64,000 nt of DNA, taken from Arachis hypogaea (Eukaryota > Streptophyta > Magnoliopsida > Fabales > Fabaceae). Each line of letters starts with the position of its first letter. The first letter of the stretch is position 1. A program made the translations under genes and the position numbers. This document shows, in pieces, positions 37,754-50,285 of the stretch. Below the pieces are notes generated by a model, which made no database searches, was not told the DNA's origin, and saw only the letters and a program-made list of their open reading frames with translations. Location: contig NC_092040.1 in the NCBI RefSeq assembly GCF_003086295.3, positions 3,286,001-3,350,000 on the forward strand, in the 5' to 3' direction.

Positions 37754-37895
37754 GGTAAAAACTCAGGTGCAGTCGACTTCACGAGAAGTTGATATCTGAG
37801 AGCCGTTAGATGATTTGACTAATTTGAGTAAATTTTCATCTAATGGTTATTAGATATCAACTTCACGTGAAGTCGAATTCACCTGAGTTTTCACC
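37754..37895. mobile_element. Palindromic Mutator-type MITE
   Basis: A 142-bp element, nearly a perfect hairpin: left arm GGTAAAAACTCAGGTG..GACTTCAC, right arm its inverse ending CACCTGAGTTTTCACC. It is flanked by the 9-bp duplication AAATCTTTA (37745-37753 and 37896-37904). Nine-bp duplications with long inverted repeats point to Mutator-like parentage. I recognise this sequence type as abundant in Arachis, from memory. Confidence 0.85.
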
Positions 37896-37904
37896 AAATC
37901 TTTA

Positions 37905-40340
37905 TCTTTTTTAGTTTGTTAGTTAAAACACAACTTGCTCCAAGAAATGAATGTGTCAAACAAGTGTTATCAACTATCAAACATACACGTCACATTAATG
38001 GAACATATGTGATTCTTAATTTCTTACCTTCTAAGGTTTAATTGTTTGAAGTTACAAATTAAATACAAGGCCCGGTGGTAGTTCAAAAGTCGGCACTATA
38101 TTGAAACGTTTGCATGTCAATTTGAATTAAAATATGTGATGTTTAATGGGTAACCGTTATAACACAAACTTGAAACAACTTCTTTTGGCGGCTAAAAGTG
38201 GAAGTATTTGATTTCATTCATAAATTCAACTTTACACAAAGCTAAGGTTGTTAGGACAGGTGAGAGCCCAAGTATTCTTCATTGCCATAAACGGCATATA
38301 CATTCATCAACCAAAAATATTTTTTGTCCGAAACATGTGGCACTTTTTATGCATAAATTTGATGACCAATGCTCACACAATAACTTTGGTTCATCTACCT
38401 CTCCTCCATAATTTTTAGTTTAGTTAGTTTACTTTCCCTGTTTCATGAACTTGTACAAGTTTAATTAGGGTTCCTTATTTGTTTCCCGTTTAATAATTGG
38501 TTGGTTGATGTTCAGATAAAGTGGAGTAACAATAATTAAATGATAAAAACTTACAAACAGTTATTTTCGTATGAAATTGATATTTAAAAATTATCAGATG
38601 ATTTGATAAATTTAATTAAATCACTATTTAAGAATTTTTAAGTATTAATTTTAGGTAAAAATAACTGCACGTAAATATTTATTTAATTAAATTAGATTGG
38701 TCAAAATCAATATTTATTTGTTTAATCAAATATCGAGAGTTTAAATCCGACCGATGTATATGGCTGAGCGATAAGATACATGTTAATGATTTTGTCGAAA
38801 CATTTACCAATAATGTTGGTTTATGTCACCCGTTTGACTTGTTAAGACAACAATCGGCTACATCTAGAAAATTAAACTAATTAAAAACGCTGAATTAGAG
38901 AGACTAGACGAGCTCATCTTGTGGGAAATCTATATATAGACCATTATATTTTTTCATTAAGGATTATTTATACTTATACCATTATTTTTTATTTATGAAA
39001 CTAGTGATGATATATATTTTTTGATGGTGAATTATATGATAAAAATGTAAGTTTATATATCTTTTCTTTTATATGATGAAAGAGAAATTCAAAATACTAT
39101 GACCCATATTTTGAACATTAATAAAATAATAAAAAAATAATTATAAAAAAAATTTAATTCTCTCTCCATACAATATCAATTTGTATAGTAGAGTGTTTCG
39201 ACCCATTTGAGATATATATAAATAAATTTTACAATTTATCTAACAATAGAAGTACATATGTTATTAATCTTTAGTGCCAATACACAATTTAATTTATTTA
39301 TTTTTGGTTGTCATAGTGTCTTAAAAATCATGGGCTCCAAAGTATAATCAATAATTTATAAGGTGGGTGATAAAGATAACACTAATTTTCAATGAAAACT
39401 GTGTGGATCAGCTACTCCTTTGGCAGATTAGTGGATTTTTTAGACAGACAACTGTAGTAATTAAAGAGATCATAAATCCTAGTGAGCATTAGTCCTCAAA
39501 GTTCGTTACTATCATTAAAGTTGAGCCGTAATCAGACAAATTTTCTTCATGGAAAGCAGAAAGAAAGAGAGAGAATGAAACTCATCACAAGTCTCACATA
39601 CATTTTCTAAAGTACTCATAATATTTATTTATATTTATAAATTTAAAAGCACACGTACATGTTCATTAACAACTTTATATATATATATATATGGCATTAT
39701 CAATATAAAAAAAATTTATACACAAATAATTAATTATCTATTGATATATTTTAAATTATTTTATTTAAAAAATTATCTAAACGCATAAATTTAACAGGAC
39801 AATTAAAAAAAATCTATAAAATAACAAAATAATATTTTTGCCAGTTATCTTTCCTATAATGTAAAAAAGCCAGCCCTTCAATCATAAAAAGCCAATTCCA
39901 AAGTCAAACTTTGTTAGACTAACAAAAGCTAAAGTAAATAGTCTCATATTATTATTATTATTATAACATATTCTTTTAATTAGCAGCTCAATTCCGGAAT
40001 CTCACCAATTTGATCCTGATTATGATATTCATGTATGTTGCTTTGCTTTAGTCACCTACTTTGAAAAAGAATAGATGGCATTTTGGTCTTTTTAATTTTT
40101 ATTTATTTTAATTTTTCCCCCTTGTCCCCATACAATGGCCCTACCACACCAATCAATGATTCAACACCTTGATGTTCATATTAGTGCCTTGTATATATAT
40201 TTATTTAAATAACAAACCTAAGTTTCTCAAGTTTAATCCCGGTGACATATATCAATATATATAAATAATCACACCATACCAAACCGTCCAAAATTCACAA
40301 ACTTTCCAAGCTTCTTCCTTCAAAAAAAGTCACCCTTCAA
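37905..40340. other. Intergenic DNA, no supported gene
   Basis: AT-rich. At about 38540-38670 there is a decayed relative of the palindromic MITE family (ACAGTTATTTTCGTATGAAA ... GGTAAAAATAACTGCACGTA). A 67-codon frame at 38208-38411 has no recognisable feature. I see no gene before the TATA-like box at 40343. Confidence 0.45.
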
Positions 40341-40342
40341 CC

Positions 40343-40351
40343 CTATATATT
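40343..40351 (+). promoter_or_regulatory. TATA-like box of the small Ser/His-rich gene
   Basis: TATATATTT lies about 60 bases before the ATG at 40407, at a distance suited to a short leader. It is plausible only by position. Confidence 0.4.
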
Positions 40352-40406
40352 TGTACATAAACTCATCAAGTTTTGGTGCTTAATAATAATTATTAGTCCA
40401 AAACAT

Positions 40407-40892
40407 ATGGATCATCATCATCATCACATGAGTTATTACAACAGAGTTAGTAGTGGTAGAGGAGGATCTTCCTCTTCCTCCTCCTCTTCTTCGTCGTCAG
40501 CATCATCCACGTCATCATGCCACGGAAAATGCAGAGTGTTTAGGTTGAATCTAAGAAGAGTTTACTATCTAAGACTAAGGAAGAGGTTCAACTTCTTCCT
40601 TAGAATCTTTGATAAGTTGACAAAACTCTCATATTCTGAGGCTCTAAAGATTCTCAAGAAAGTGTTCCAAAGAAGAAGGAGTGGTGGATTCAAGAGGAAC
40701 AACAGTAATAGCAGCAGAGATAGCTTGGTGGTTATGAAGGGACACGTGGCACCATCTTATGTGAGGAACAATTCTTTCTATGCAGAAGCCATTGCTGATT
40801 GCTTGGAGTTTATTAAGAGAACTTCAGTTTCTTCCATGGACGACCAAATTCATGACCCCATTCATCATCATCATCAAGATAAAATCTCATAG
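40407..40892 (+). CDS. Unrecognised small basic Ser/His-rich plant protein
   Basis: An intronless frame of 161 codons ending in TAG. Residues 2-7 are His-rich and a Ser run follows (about 20-38). A Cys-containing, strongly basic and hydrophobic segment comes next (CRVFRLNLRRVYYLRLRKRF, LRIFDKLTKLSYSEALKIL, about 40-90). Near the C-terminus is a motif-like stretch YAEAIADCLEFIKRTSVSS, and a second His cluster ends the protein. The mix of disordered ends and a compact basic core, GC content higher than the flanks, a TATA-like box and an in-frame ATG support a real gene. The AEAIADCLEFIK stretch looks like a conserved plant motif, but I cannot name the family or function. Confidence 0.75.
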   Translation: MDHHHHHMSYYNRVSSGRGGSSSSSSSSSSSASSTSSCHGKCRVFRLNLRRVYYLRLRKRFNFFLRIFDKLTKLSYSEALKILKKVFQRRRSGGFKRNNSNSSRDSLVVMKGHVAPSYVRNNSFYAEAIADCLEFIKRTSVSSMDDQIHDPIHHHHQDKIS

Positions 40893-43800
40893 TAAATATA
40901 TAATTATATTTTTTGCTTCTTTTCATATTTTTTTACTAGAGACAAAACATAATTAATATATGCCAGTATTTTTTAGCTTATCATCTTCATGTGTATTTTT
41001 AATATTCCTTTTTTTTGGCATTTTTTGGAATACATTTAGTTATTCCTGTTTTCTGTGTATATTATTAAATCAGTTTGGTGAAGTTTTGGCATCGGTAATG
41101 CATCATTCTCTGTATGTAAACAGACTTGGGAAATTGTCAAATTGTGTCACATACTCAACTTGTAATGTAACATGTTGTTCCTTTCTTTATCTACAAATTT
41201 TGTGGATGGGTGTAGATATTTTTCCAAATCTTAATTTTGATTTTGTTAGATGATAATTTTATATAATTCAGTTATTACTATTTAAACTTTTCTTCCATAT
41301 TAAAATTTCAAAGATATAAATAAGACTCGAACCCACGATTTTTAGATGAGTATGAAGAGATTATTATTTGAATTATAGCTTGTTAGCAGACACGTTATTT
41401 TATTTATTATTAGATAAGATGTGAAATTTACATTTTACCTAACAATAAAGAAATATATATTGACTCAATATACAGGACAAAATAATAATAAGATAATTTT
41501 TAAATTTGATAAATATTAAAAACAAAGATAAAATAAAATAAAAAAGTAAAAGAAAGTTGTTTTTACCACCTAACATAGCAATCCTGTTTTTGACTAATCT
41601 AAACATAAAGTTAGTCTTAAAGAGGGGAAGGATTATTGTTGACATTAGAGAGAGAAGGGAAGTAGAATTTTTTAATTTTTTTTTAAATTATTTGATAAAG
41701 TGTGATTTTTTATTATTTAATATTTTTTTATATGATTTTTTTGTCCTACTTAAAAAATGTAAAATAAAAAAATACTTTACTAAACAATTAAAAAAAATTA
41801 AAATAATCTATTTCTTGGAGATAGCAATAATCATACCCCTAAATTTGGTTACATGGTTATAATTTAGTAGACATGAGCTCCATTGTCATTAACACATATT
41901 AAAATGAGAGAAAAATAAAGTTTATTATTAAAAAAATGAGTATTGATAGTGATTAGGAATCCACTAATGCTTAGCTTTAGAGCTAAATAATCTAGGGATT
42001 TGTTTGGTGGGCCGCACTAATTTAAGGGGGTGTCTGTGACAAAGGCCAGGTTGTGGCTAAATTGGTTTACAGCTTGGCTCTACTAATCTTGTTCTTACCA
42101 ACTCTCTGTCCAAAATAATCTAGCTTTTGAAATCTAGTGCCAATACTTCTAAAAAACAACAAAAACATTTTGCATTGGATACTTTGTCCCAATATGAAGA
42201 CCATTATGTCAATTATATCATCATTTCTTGTTAATTAGTGTAACTTTGCATCAAAATCAATGCAAGAACTTGAAAATTGATATAACTATATTTCATTTCA
42301 TAATAGGTAGTTATAATAAACATTTGTATTGATATTGTCTTGTTTTTGAAAATATACCAATATTACTTTATTTTTACCCCCACGTATAAGTATATGATAC
42401 AATAATAATCTACTAAGAGTTTGGTAAAAAAATTGATTTTTTAAAAACGTTATCTACACATAAAAAATTAGTTATTATATATTTGTATATAAATATATAT
42501 AATAATTTAATTTATTTTTAATATATATTTTATATTTTAATGTAATTTTATATTAATCACTAATATTAATAATTGATTTTAGTATATATTTAAAATGGTT
42601 GTTGATTTCTTTTTTTTCTCATTTTTTTTCTCATTTTTTGTTTCTACTTCTAATATCTTGTGGTAAACTAGCAACTTATTAATTTTTTAAGAATATTTTT
42701 CTGTTAAAATATTATCAATTTAAGATTTAAAAATGCCATAATATCAAAATTTTTATAACCTAAACTATGGAGTTTAATTTTTGTTAATTCAAAAAAAAAA
42801 TTAAACATAAAGCAGGTAAAAGTAGAAAAAAATCTATAAAAACAAATTCATACAAATTTAAAAAAGATTTTTTCATAAAAGATATTTAAAATATATAATT
42901 ATTTATGTATTTTTTGTTAATTTAAATTTTTTGAATAAGTAATCTGATAAAAAAATTTACTCTTAACTTATTAAAAGTTGTTTAGTGATGAGAAATTAAG
43001 TAATATACTTATATACACGAAATTTTATATTTCATTTCAATTTCAATAATATATCGTATTTTAGAATAATGCTATAGATTCGAGAGATATTTTTTGGAGT
43101 TAATTACCATGATACTTGCATGTAATTGCTTAATTTATTAAAAAATTAAAAATTAATATTTAATTTAAAAATATAAAAATAAATAATTTTTAAATATTTA
43201 GTAATTATTTTTAAAAAACAGGCACATAAGATACCAAACTCAAAAGAAACCATAAAATTTGTCTTTTGTGAATATGCTTTGATGCATGTATCTGAAAATG
43301 ATCATTCTTTTTAGGGTGTTAATAACTAGAAAGAAGATTTCTAATTTCCACCTATTTGCAATGGAACCTGTTTTGGGTTGAAGCTAAATATACAATTAAG
43401 GAGAAAAAAAATTAAATGGCTTGATAATTATTTCAAAAGACTGTATGTTTAATAAATTTTTGTTTTATGGTTTTTCATCTTTATTTTTATGAGATTATTA
43501 TTTGTTTTGTTAATATTTTCGCTCTGTATTAATAGAATAAATTTATATAATATGTTAACTGTTGATTTATCTATTAAGAGTCAATTAGGATTGATAAATT
43601 ATTTTTTGTTGGGAGTTTTATTGTCTTTTAAGAATAATTATAAAAGTAATTTAGTTTTTTTTTTACCTTTTTCAAATATATTACATAAATTTATTATGTA
43701 AAACTAAGAAATGTTAATGATTTTTAAATTGATTTTACTTATATAAATTAAATAGAGAATATATTAGTGAATAACGTATCACATAAGTATATTTTAAAAG

Positions 43801-43964
43801 ATAGATTGTTGACAAAAGATTAATCAATCTCATAAAATTAAATATTAAAAACTTAAAAAAATATTTTTTTTAATTAAAAATCTTGTAATCCTTAAAAAAA
43901 TGATGAGAGGCCAAAATAGGTATTCAACCAACACAAATAAGTTTAAAGCTGCTTCTGAAGGAAT
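40893..43964. other. 3' flank and AT-rich intergenic DNA
   Basis: No supported gene; small frames here are Phe/Leu/Ile/Lys-rich by AT content. At about 42460-42605 lies a second copy of the MITE-like repeat found in the last PILS intron. At about 43127-43200 is an AT-rich repeat also seen inverted near 10400-10500. Confidence 0.45.
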
Positions 43965-44129
43965 AGTTCACGAGCACAAGTAAATAATATTCAAACACAT
44001 TACAAGAAAAACAGTGTGACGAATTATTTGAAAAAGTTGTTCATGATTGGAAGAAATAGAATGCTCTCTAAACCCTAAGGCGACAGCAGAGGAAAAATCT
44101 TCTCAAGAAAAGGACCAACTATAGAGAAG

Positions 44130-45720
44130 TGTCAAGAAAGCTAAACCCAATGGGGATGAAATCCTGCCAGATGCAGAGGAGGTTCCACGCAACAAAAAAG
44201 GTGTCACTACGATGGTGATGGATAATGTTGGTGAACGGCAGAGCCAACCCCCTCCTGCACTGAGGAGTCAATCGAATTTTGTACCGACGGGTGAGGTAGC
44301 ATCAGGAACGACAAGAAGCTGTTCTTATAAGGATAGTCTGATGTTAGGGGGAGCCGAGATGGATTTATTTCCGGTAGAGATTGTTCAATTGGTGGCTGAG
44401 GATTATTCTCTGGATGAGGTTGTGGAATTAACCAAGGAGGAAGCAGCCCCCTTCAATCCAAAATCAGTAGTTGAAGTGTCCTTGGAAGAATACGACACAC
44501 GGTGCAAGCTTTGGAAGTTTTCCTTAATTGTCAAACTTCTGTGAAAAAGCTTGGGGTTCCACGCTATGGATGCCTGGATTCCACGGGTATGGGCCATGAA
44601 GGGTGAAGTCAAAATCATTGACTTAACTGGGAATTTTTTTCCTAGTTCGGTTCCTAGACGAGGAAGATTATCGACACGCTCTGTTCGAAGTCCCTTGGCA
44701 AGCTACTGGCCATTATCTCTTGGTACAAAGATAGAGGCCATTCTTTAACCCTTGTGCTAATGATTTTCAAATAATTGCATTGTGGGTGCGGATTCCAGAT
44801 TTACCTGTGGAATTGTGCACTCAACCGTTCTTATGGAGAGTAGGGGAAAAGATAGGTTCTATGCTCAAAATTGACCAAACCACGTCAATTCACTCGAGAA
44901 AAAAATTTGTGCGGCTATGTGTTGAGATTGACTTACGGCGTAAACTTGTTCCGGTCATTGAAGTATTAGGCCGAGAGTTCAGGATATAGTATAAGGGCTT
45001 GCATTTGATATGTTTTGGGTGTGGAAGGCATGGTCATAGGAGGAATGTCCTGATGGAGGAGTCACAAACACCAAGATGCAGCCGCAAGCGGCAATGACTG
45101 AGACTGTTCCGATGGTTAAAGCAAATGGGAAAGGTTTAGATGCAGCTAATATGGCTCCGGATAATTCAGAAGTGGTTCCCGAAGAAATGGGGATTGTGAC
45201 AGAGGTGCAAACGAAGTCCACAGTAAGGGTTGATGAGAATGTTAGAAATCAAACCACTTCTTTGAGCCTTGGATGCTTGTGAGCAAGAACCAACGTAGAG
45301 GAGCTCGCACTAAGCAAGGAAGTGGGCCAGGGCCCAAAGTGCAAGTTCAACTAGGCTCACGTTTCAACTTGTTGGGCAATGAGGAACCCAAAGACTCAAT
45401 AACTCCTGATTTGAGCAACATAGCCTCAACTCACACGCCCAAACATTTTGAAGGAAATGAGGAGAAATTGAAACTTTCGTCTCAGGAGGGAAGAAGTAAG
45501 AAAACCCAAACTGGAAAGACTCCTTCCATTCTAAAGTCTAATCTGTTTGTTGTCCAGAGCAAAGGGGGTGTAAAAAACGCGAATGGAAAGGAAGAAAGTA
45601 GGGAGTCGAAGTTTTGAAGCAATGGTGAATAAGGGGAAAGAAGTAGACTCCTCTCCTAGTCCTGTGGCAAAAAATCGGAAGGAAGATGATTACTGGCACT
45701 CAATTAATTTGATTAAAAAG
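44130..45720 (+). pseudogene. LINE ORF1 remnant (gag-like, zinc knuckle)
   Basis: Broken plus-strand frames give, in order: an acidic N-terminus (44212-44544); a DUF4283-like core (KKLGFHAMDAWIPRVWAMKG, DFQIIALWVRIPDLPVELC, GSMLKIDQTTSIHSRKKFV, RLCVEIDLRRKLVP); then a CX2CX4HX4C-type knuckle (CFGCGRHGHRR..C near 45015-45050); then a Lys/Ser/Gly-rich tail. Relatives bind element RNA. At least three frame breaks are visible. Confidence 0.75.
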
Positions 45721-46041
45721 GCACAAAGCACAATTCATGACTGGAGGTGACAAGCTGGGCTTGGAAGGGCTTCCCTATGTTCAAGCATATCTTCCTTCGA
45801 AGGAGGATATCAGGCCTGCAAATAAAGTAAATCGCAATATGGGAGACATGGGTACAACATCAAATCCACCGGACCCCGGAGCAATGGTTGATGCACACTC
45901 TCCTGTGGTTTCTATTTCGGTTTCTCCCTGGTGGAGCAAGCTTCAGCAGGTATGGGGGTGGATGATCCCACTCCTGTGTAATAGCTGGTTTCAGTCTTTT
46001 CTTATTGTGTTTCCTGTCTTCTTCCGTTGTTGTTGTTTATT

Positions 46042-49010
46042 ATGAATATAATAATGTAGAACTGCAAAGGTGTAGGATATAAATGTTTTTCCAGGTTGGT
46101 TAAGGATTTATGTGGTCGTTATCACTCTAATATACTCTATTTACTGGAGACTCATATCTCTGGAACAAAGGTAACGAACATTGCTCGAAAGTTTGGTTTC
46201 TCTTCTTGGCATCTAGTGGAAGGTGTTGGCTTCTCTGGAGGTATTTGGGTGTTGTGGAATGATACATTTTGGTGTATTGAGGTTCTGGAATCGCATAGGC
46301 AATTTGTCCACCTGAGGGTAGCTTGTCAAAACGAGCTTCCTTAGTTTCTAACTGTTGTCTACGAATCTCCCTATATTGCTCTGTGAGCTGATCTTTGGTA
46401 TAATATTCGAAGATTGGCAGGTCTCATTCAGGGCGATTGGTGTGTGGGTGGCAACTTTAATTGTGTGCTTACGAGTGCATACATTTGGGGGTTTCAACTT
46501 ATCCAGAGATCATCATCGTTTTGCCGCTTGTCTTCTTGATTCCGGGTTGCACGATATTGGGTTCCAAGGGCAACCCTTTACTTGGCAGCGGGGGACTATT
46601 CGGAGGAGACTGGATAGGTATGTGGCAAATAACTCATGGTCTCTGTGGTTATCGCAGGCTCTGGTGAAGCACCTGCCCACTTAACTTGGATTATCATGGT
46701 AATTCTTTTGTTAAACCTTTATTTCTTAGCTCCTTGGCTTGTTCATAAGGATTTTCATGCACTATTGATTAATAATTGGCGTACTGATAACCTGCTAGAG
46801 GATAATATTTCATCTTTCATGTCCGCTGCAATAATTTGGAATAATGAAGTATTTGGTAATATTGCAAAGGGAAAATCTTTCATTTTAGCCGGGCTTTATT
46901 GTATTTCTGCAAATCTTTCTTTTGAGCCAAATCCTTTCCTTGAGGATCTTCAATCGTGTTTATGGAAGGAATTAGAAGATTTGCTCATTCAAGAAGAAAT
47001 ATACTAGAAGAAATGTTCATGATGTAAGTGGTTAAATTATAAAGACATGAACACCTCCTATTTTCATGGTGCAGCCACTTCAAGAAAGAGACGAAATAGA
47101 GTAAGTATGATGAAAGACCAAGCAGGAGTCTGGATTGAGCAGGATCAACAGTTGCAAGATCATAGCCTTAATTTTTTTCAGAACCTCTATACGGAAGATT
47201 CCGGGTATGAGAGATTAGAAGTTCCGGCATTGTTTCCAACGATTTCTAAGGAGGATATAGCAATATTGACTAAGAAGGTGACAGTTGATGATATTAGAAC
47301 TTCCCTCTTTGCAATGGGGGCCTGGAAAGCTCCATGTCTTGATGGTTTGCCTCCAATGTTTTACTAAAGTAATTGGTCTTCTGTTAAAGATTCTCTAATT
47401 AGTTGGGTTAAAAGGATCTTCCAAGATCATCAACAAATTAAAGTAGTGAATAATACTTATATTTTTCATATCCCAAAGATTGATAATCCTGAGACCATAG
47501 GGCATTTCAGGCCAATTGGTTTGTGCAATGTATCATACAAACTCATTACCAAGATTGTGTCTCAACAACTGAAGGAACTCATGCCCAAGCTTATTAGCCC
47601 TGCTCAATGCAGTTTCGTTCCAGGCAGACAGAGTGCGGACAATATTTTGGTGGCACAAGAGGTCCTCTACACTATGAGAAATAAAAAGGGTGAGGGCGGA
47701 TTCATGGCCATTAAAATCGATCTTGAAAAAGCATACAATCGGTTGAAATGGCAATTTATCAGAGATATTCTGCTGGAGGCCAACATTCCCAACAATTCAG
47801 CTGATTTGATCTTTCACTGTTACTCGTGAGTGGATATGCAGGTTCTTTGAAATGGGTCACTTTCAGTCTCCTTCACTCTGAGTAGAGGAATCCACCAGGG
47901 CGATCCAATTTCTCCATATCTTTTCGTTTTATGCATAGAATGCCTGTCTCAAATAACCTCAGTAGCAGTGAATAATAGAAATTGGGAGCCTATTAAGCTT
48001 AGCATGGGAGGTCCGAAACTCTCTCATCTCTGTTTTGCTGATGACATTGTTCTTTTTGGAAAAGCAACTATGGATCAAGTAGAAGTCGTGCGAGGTATGT
48101 TTGATCTTTTTTGCCGATGTTCAGGTCAAAAGGTGAATTTTGCTAAGTCTTGTGTTTTCTTTTCAAAAAATATGAGTTTCAAAAGAAAACGTAGGTTAAG
48201 TGATGCTCTTGGTATGAGACTTATGAATAACTTGGGTATGTATTTGGGTGTTCCTCTTCTTCATGCTAGAGCTCGGAAGGAAGATTTTCAATTTATCATT
48301 GATAGAATGTCGAATTGATTGAACTCTTGGAAAACTCGGAGCCTTTCTCTGTCTGGTAGATTAACGCTAGCCCAATCTGTTTTAGCGACTATTCCCTCTT
48401 ATGTTATGCAAACAATGAAGCTTCCTATGAGTATTTGTGATAAAATTGATAGTATTTGTAAAAAACTGTGTGGGGTGGTACTGATTTGGAGCGAAAGCCA
48501 CATTTTCTTAGTTGGGATAAACTATGCCTCCCAAAGAACCAAGGGAGTCTTGGTTTTCGGCAATGTGAAGAAGAAAGTGGATACTTTCATTGATAAGCAG
48601 GTTAAGTGAATACCGCCTAATCCGGCTTTCTTTAAATTAAACACTGATGGATCTGTCCTGCAGATTGGGAGAGCTGCTTGTGGAGGCATTATTAAGGACA
48701 GTAATGGAAATTTTATTACTTGTCTTAGTGCCAATTTGGATTATGGAACTATTACAGCAGTGGAGCTTTAGGGTGTCTTCCTGGGTATTCACCTAGCTTT
48801 AAGTCTTGGATTAGAAAGTCTTCATATTAAGGTGGATTCTTTGGCTGCAACGAAACTGTGTTCTCAGGAAGGGATTGAATGTCATTTTTTAAAGGCCATT
48901 GTCTTGGCTATCAAGGATAGGTGTGACAAATTATGTAATTGAAATTTGAATCACTAATACTATGAGGCGAATTCGTGTGCGGATGGACTTGCTAACTTTG
49001 GGCATAGCTT
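46042..49010 (+). pseudogene. LINE ORF2 remnant (endonuclease, RT, RNase H)
   Basis: The ATG at 46042 is followed within six codons by a TAG where relatives have Trp (NIIxWNC). Endonuclease pieces: LYLLETHISGTKVTNIARKF, GGIWVLWND. RT pieces: KIDNPETIGHFRPIGLCNVS, YKLITKIVSQQLKELMPKLI, MAIKIDLEKAYNRLKW and SHLCFADDIVLFGKA, with the FADD active site near 48038-48049. RNase H near 48630-49000: FKLNTDGS, AACGGIIKDSNGNFI, HIKVDSLAA. RT runs into RNase H after a short spacer, so the usual RT C-terminal and zinc-binding region appears deleted. Confidence 0.82.
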
Positions 49011-49084
49011 GATGATTGGTTGTCATGTTTTCTTTACCTTACCTTCATGTATTTTGCTTTGTTTCATTCTGATGCGATTGGCAC

Positions 49085-50285
49085 TAGGGATGGCAACGGG
49101 TCTCTATGGGGGCGAGGACATGCCCCCCGTCCCTCGTCCTCCGCCTCTATTATCTGTCCCCGTTCCCGCCCCATCCCCACGACGGGTAATGGGGACCCTG
49201 TATCTGCCGGGAACTTGGGTATCCACAGATATTCGTGAATTTTTATAAAAAAGGAAAAAAATTGATAAAACCAAATACCATAGCAGAAATTGAAGGTAAA
49301 TCATAGAGCCAGTGTTAAGTCAAAATTAGTAAATAACATTAATTGATTATTGGTAAATCAAATTGAAGGTATTCATGAAAATTGCAAAAATCTAAAGTAT
49401 TATGCCAAATCTTTCCTATTAATCACTGACAGAGGCACATATATGAAATAATATTTACAGAAATGACAGAAAATCACAAATATCACATAAATCAAATTAA
49501 CAAATACTCTAAGGTAGAACACAGAAATTGAAAAAAATTCACCGAAAATCATATGAATAGAAAAAAAAGAATAGCAGAAACAGCGAAGAAGAATGGCGAT
49601 GCTCACTAAACATCGATGGGGCGTTGCTCCTGCTGCCACAAAGACAGCGACGGCGTGTCACTCCTGCTGTGACAAGAACGATGACAGCGCGATGCTCGCT
49701 CCTGCTGCGACAAAGGCGGTGACGGTGCGACGCTTCTGACGCAACGAAGAAGGCGACGGCGCGACTCTCTTGATGAGACGACGAAGGCGATGGTGCGACG
49801 CTCCTGACGCGTGAAGACGGCAACGACGTTCTTTGTTTTGAGGGAGGGAATCTGCGAAGGTGAGGGAGTTTAGGGGGACTGGGGGAGTGCGACGGTGAGG
49901 GGATTTGGGGGCGGTGGCCAGCAGTGAGAAATGGAAGAAGAGAGGTGGACAGTGGATTAGAGTAGTGGCTGTAGATTATGGTGGTCTAGTGGAATTTCAA
50001 AGAGAAGATGTTAGAATTCATGTCTGCAGAAATGAAATAGAGGCTAGGGTTAATGTAAGTGGAATGAAACTAATACATATATATATGAAGGATATTTTAG
50101 TAATTTCTCATAACAAAAAATATGCAGATCTCCACGGAGCAGGAACCTTTATCCTCGTCCCTATCCCGTATAATAAACGGTTCCCGTCCCCGTCACCCGC
50201 GAATGGATTTTGCCCTCCAAATTTGTCTCTCGACAGATAATTTCCTGCAAATATCCACTTCGTTAAAGAAAAATTGCCATGCCTA
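49085..50285. mobile_element. Non-autonomous hAT transposon nested in the LINE 3' end
   Basis: Ends TAGGGATGGCAACGGG and ...AAATTGCCATGCCTA form a 12-bp inverted repeat with one mismatch. The 8-bp duplication ATTGGCAC flanks it (49077-49084 and 50286-50293), diagnostic of hAT. At 1201 bp it has no transposase. Subterminal regions are rich in CCCCGTCCC/GGGGAC motifs in both orientations. The centre has about six imperfect GC-rich repeats (49590-49815). Confidence 0.88.
49590..49815. repeat. Imperfect ~40-50-bp GC-rich repeats inside the hAT element
   Basis: Variants of GGCGACGGTGCGACGCTCCTGCTGCGACAAA-like units recur about six times with many substitutions. They contrast sharply in GC content with the AT-rich surroundings. 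Low-complexity Arg/Ser frames on either strand come from the repeat. Confidence 0.6.
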
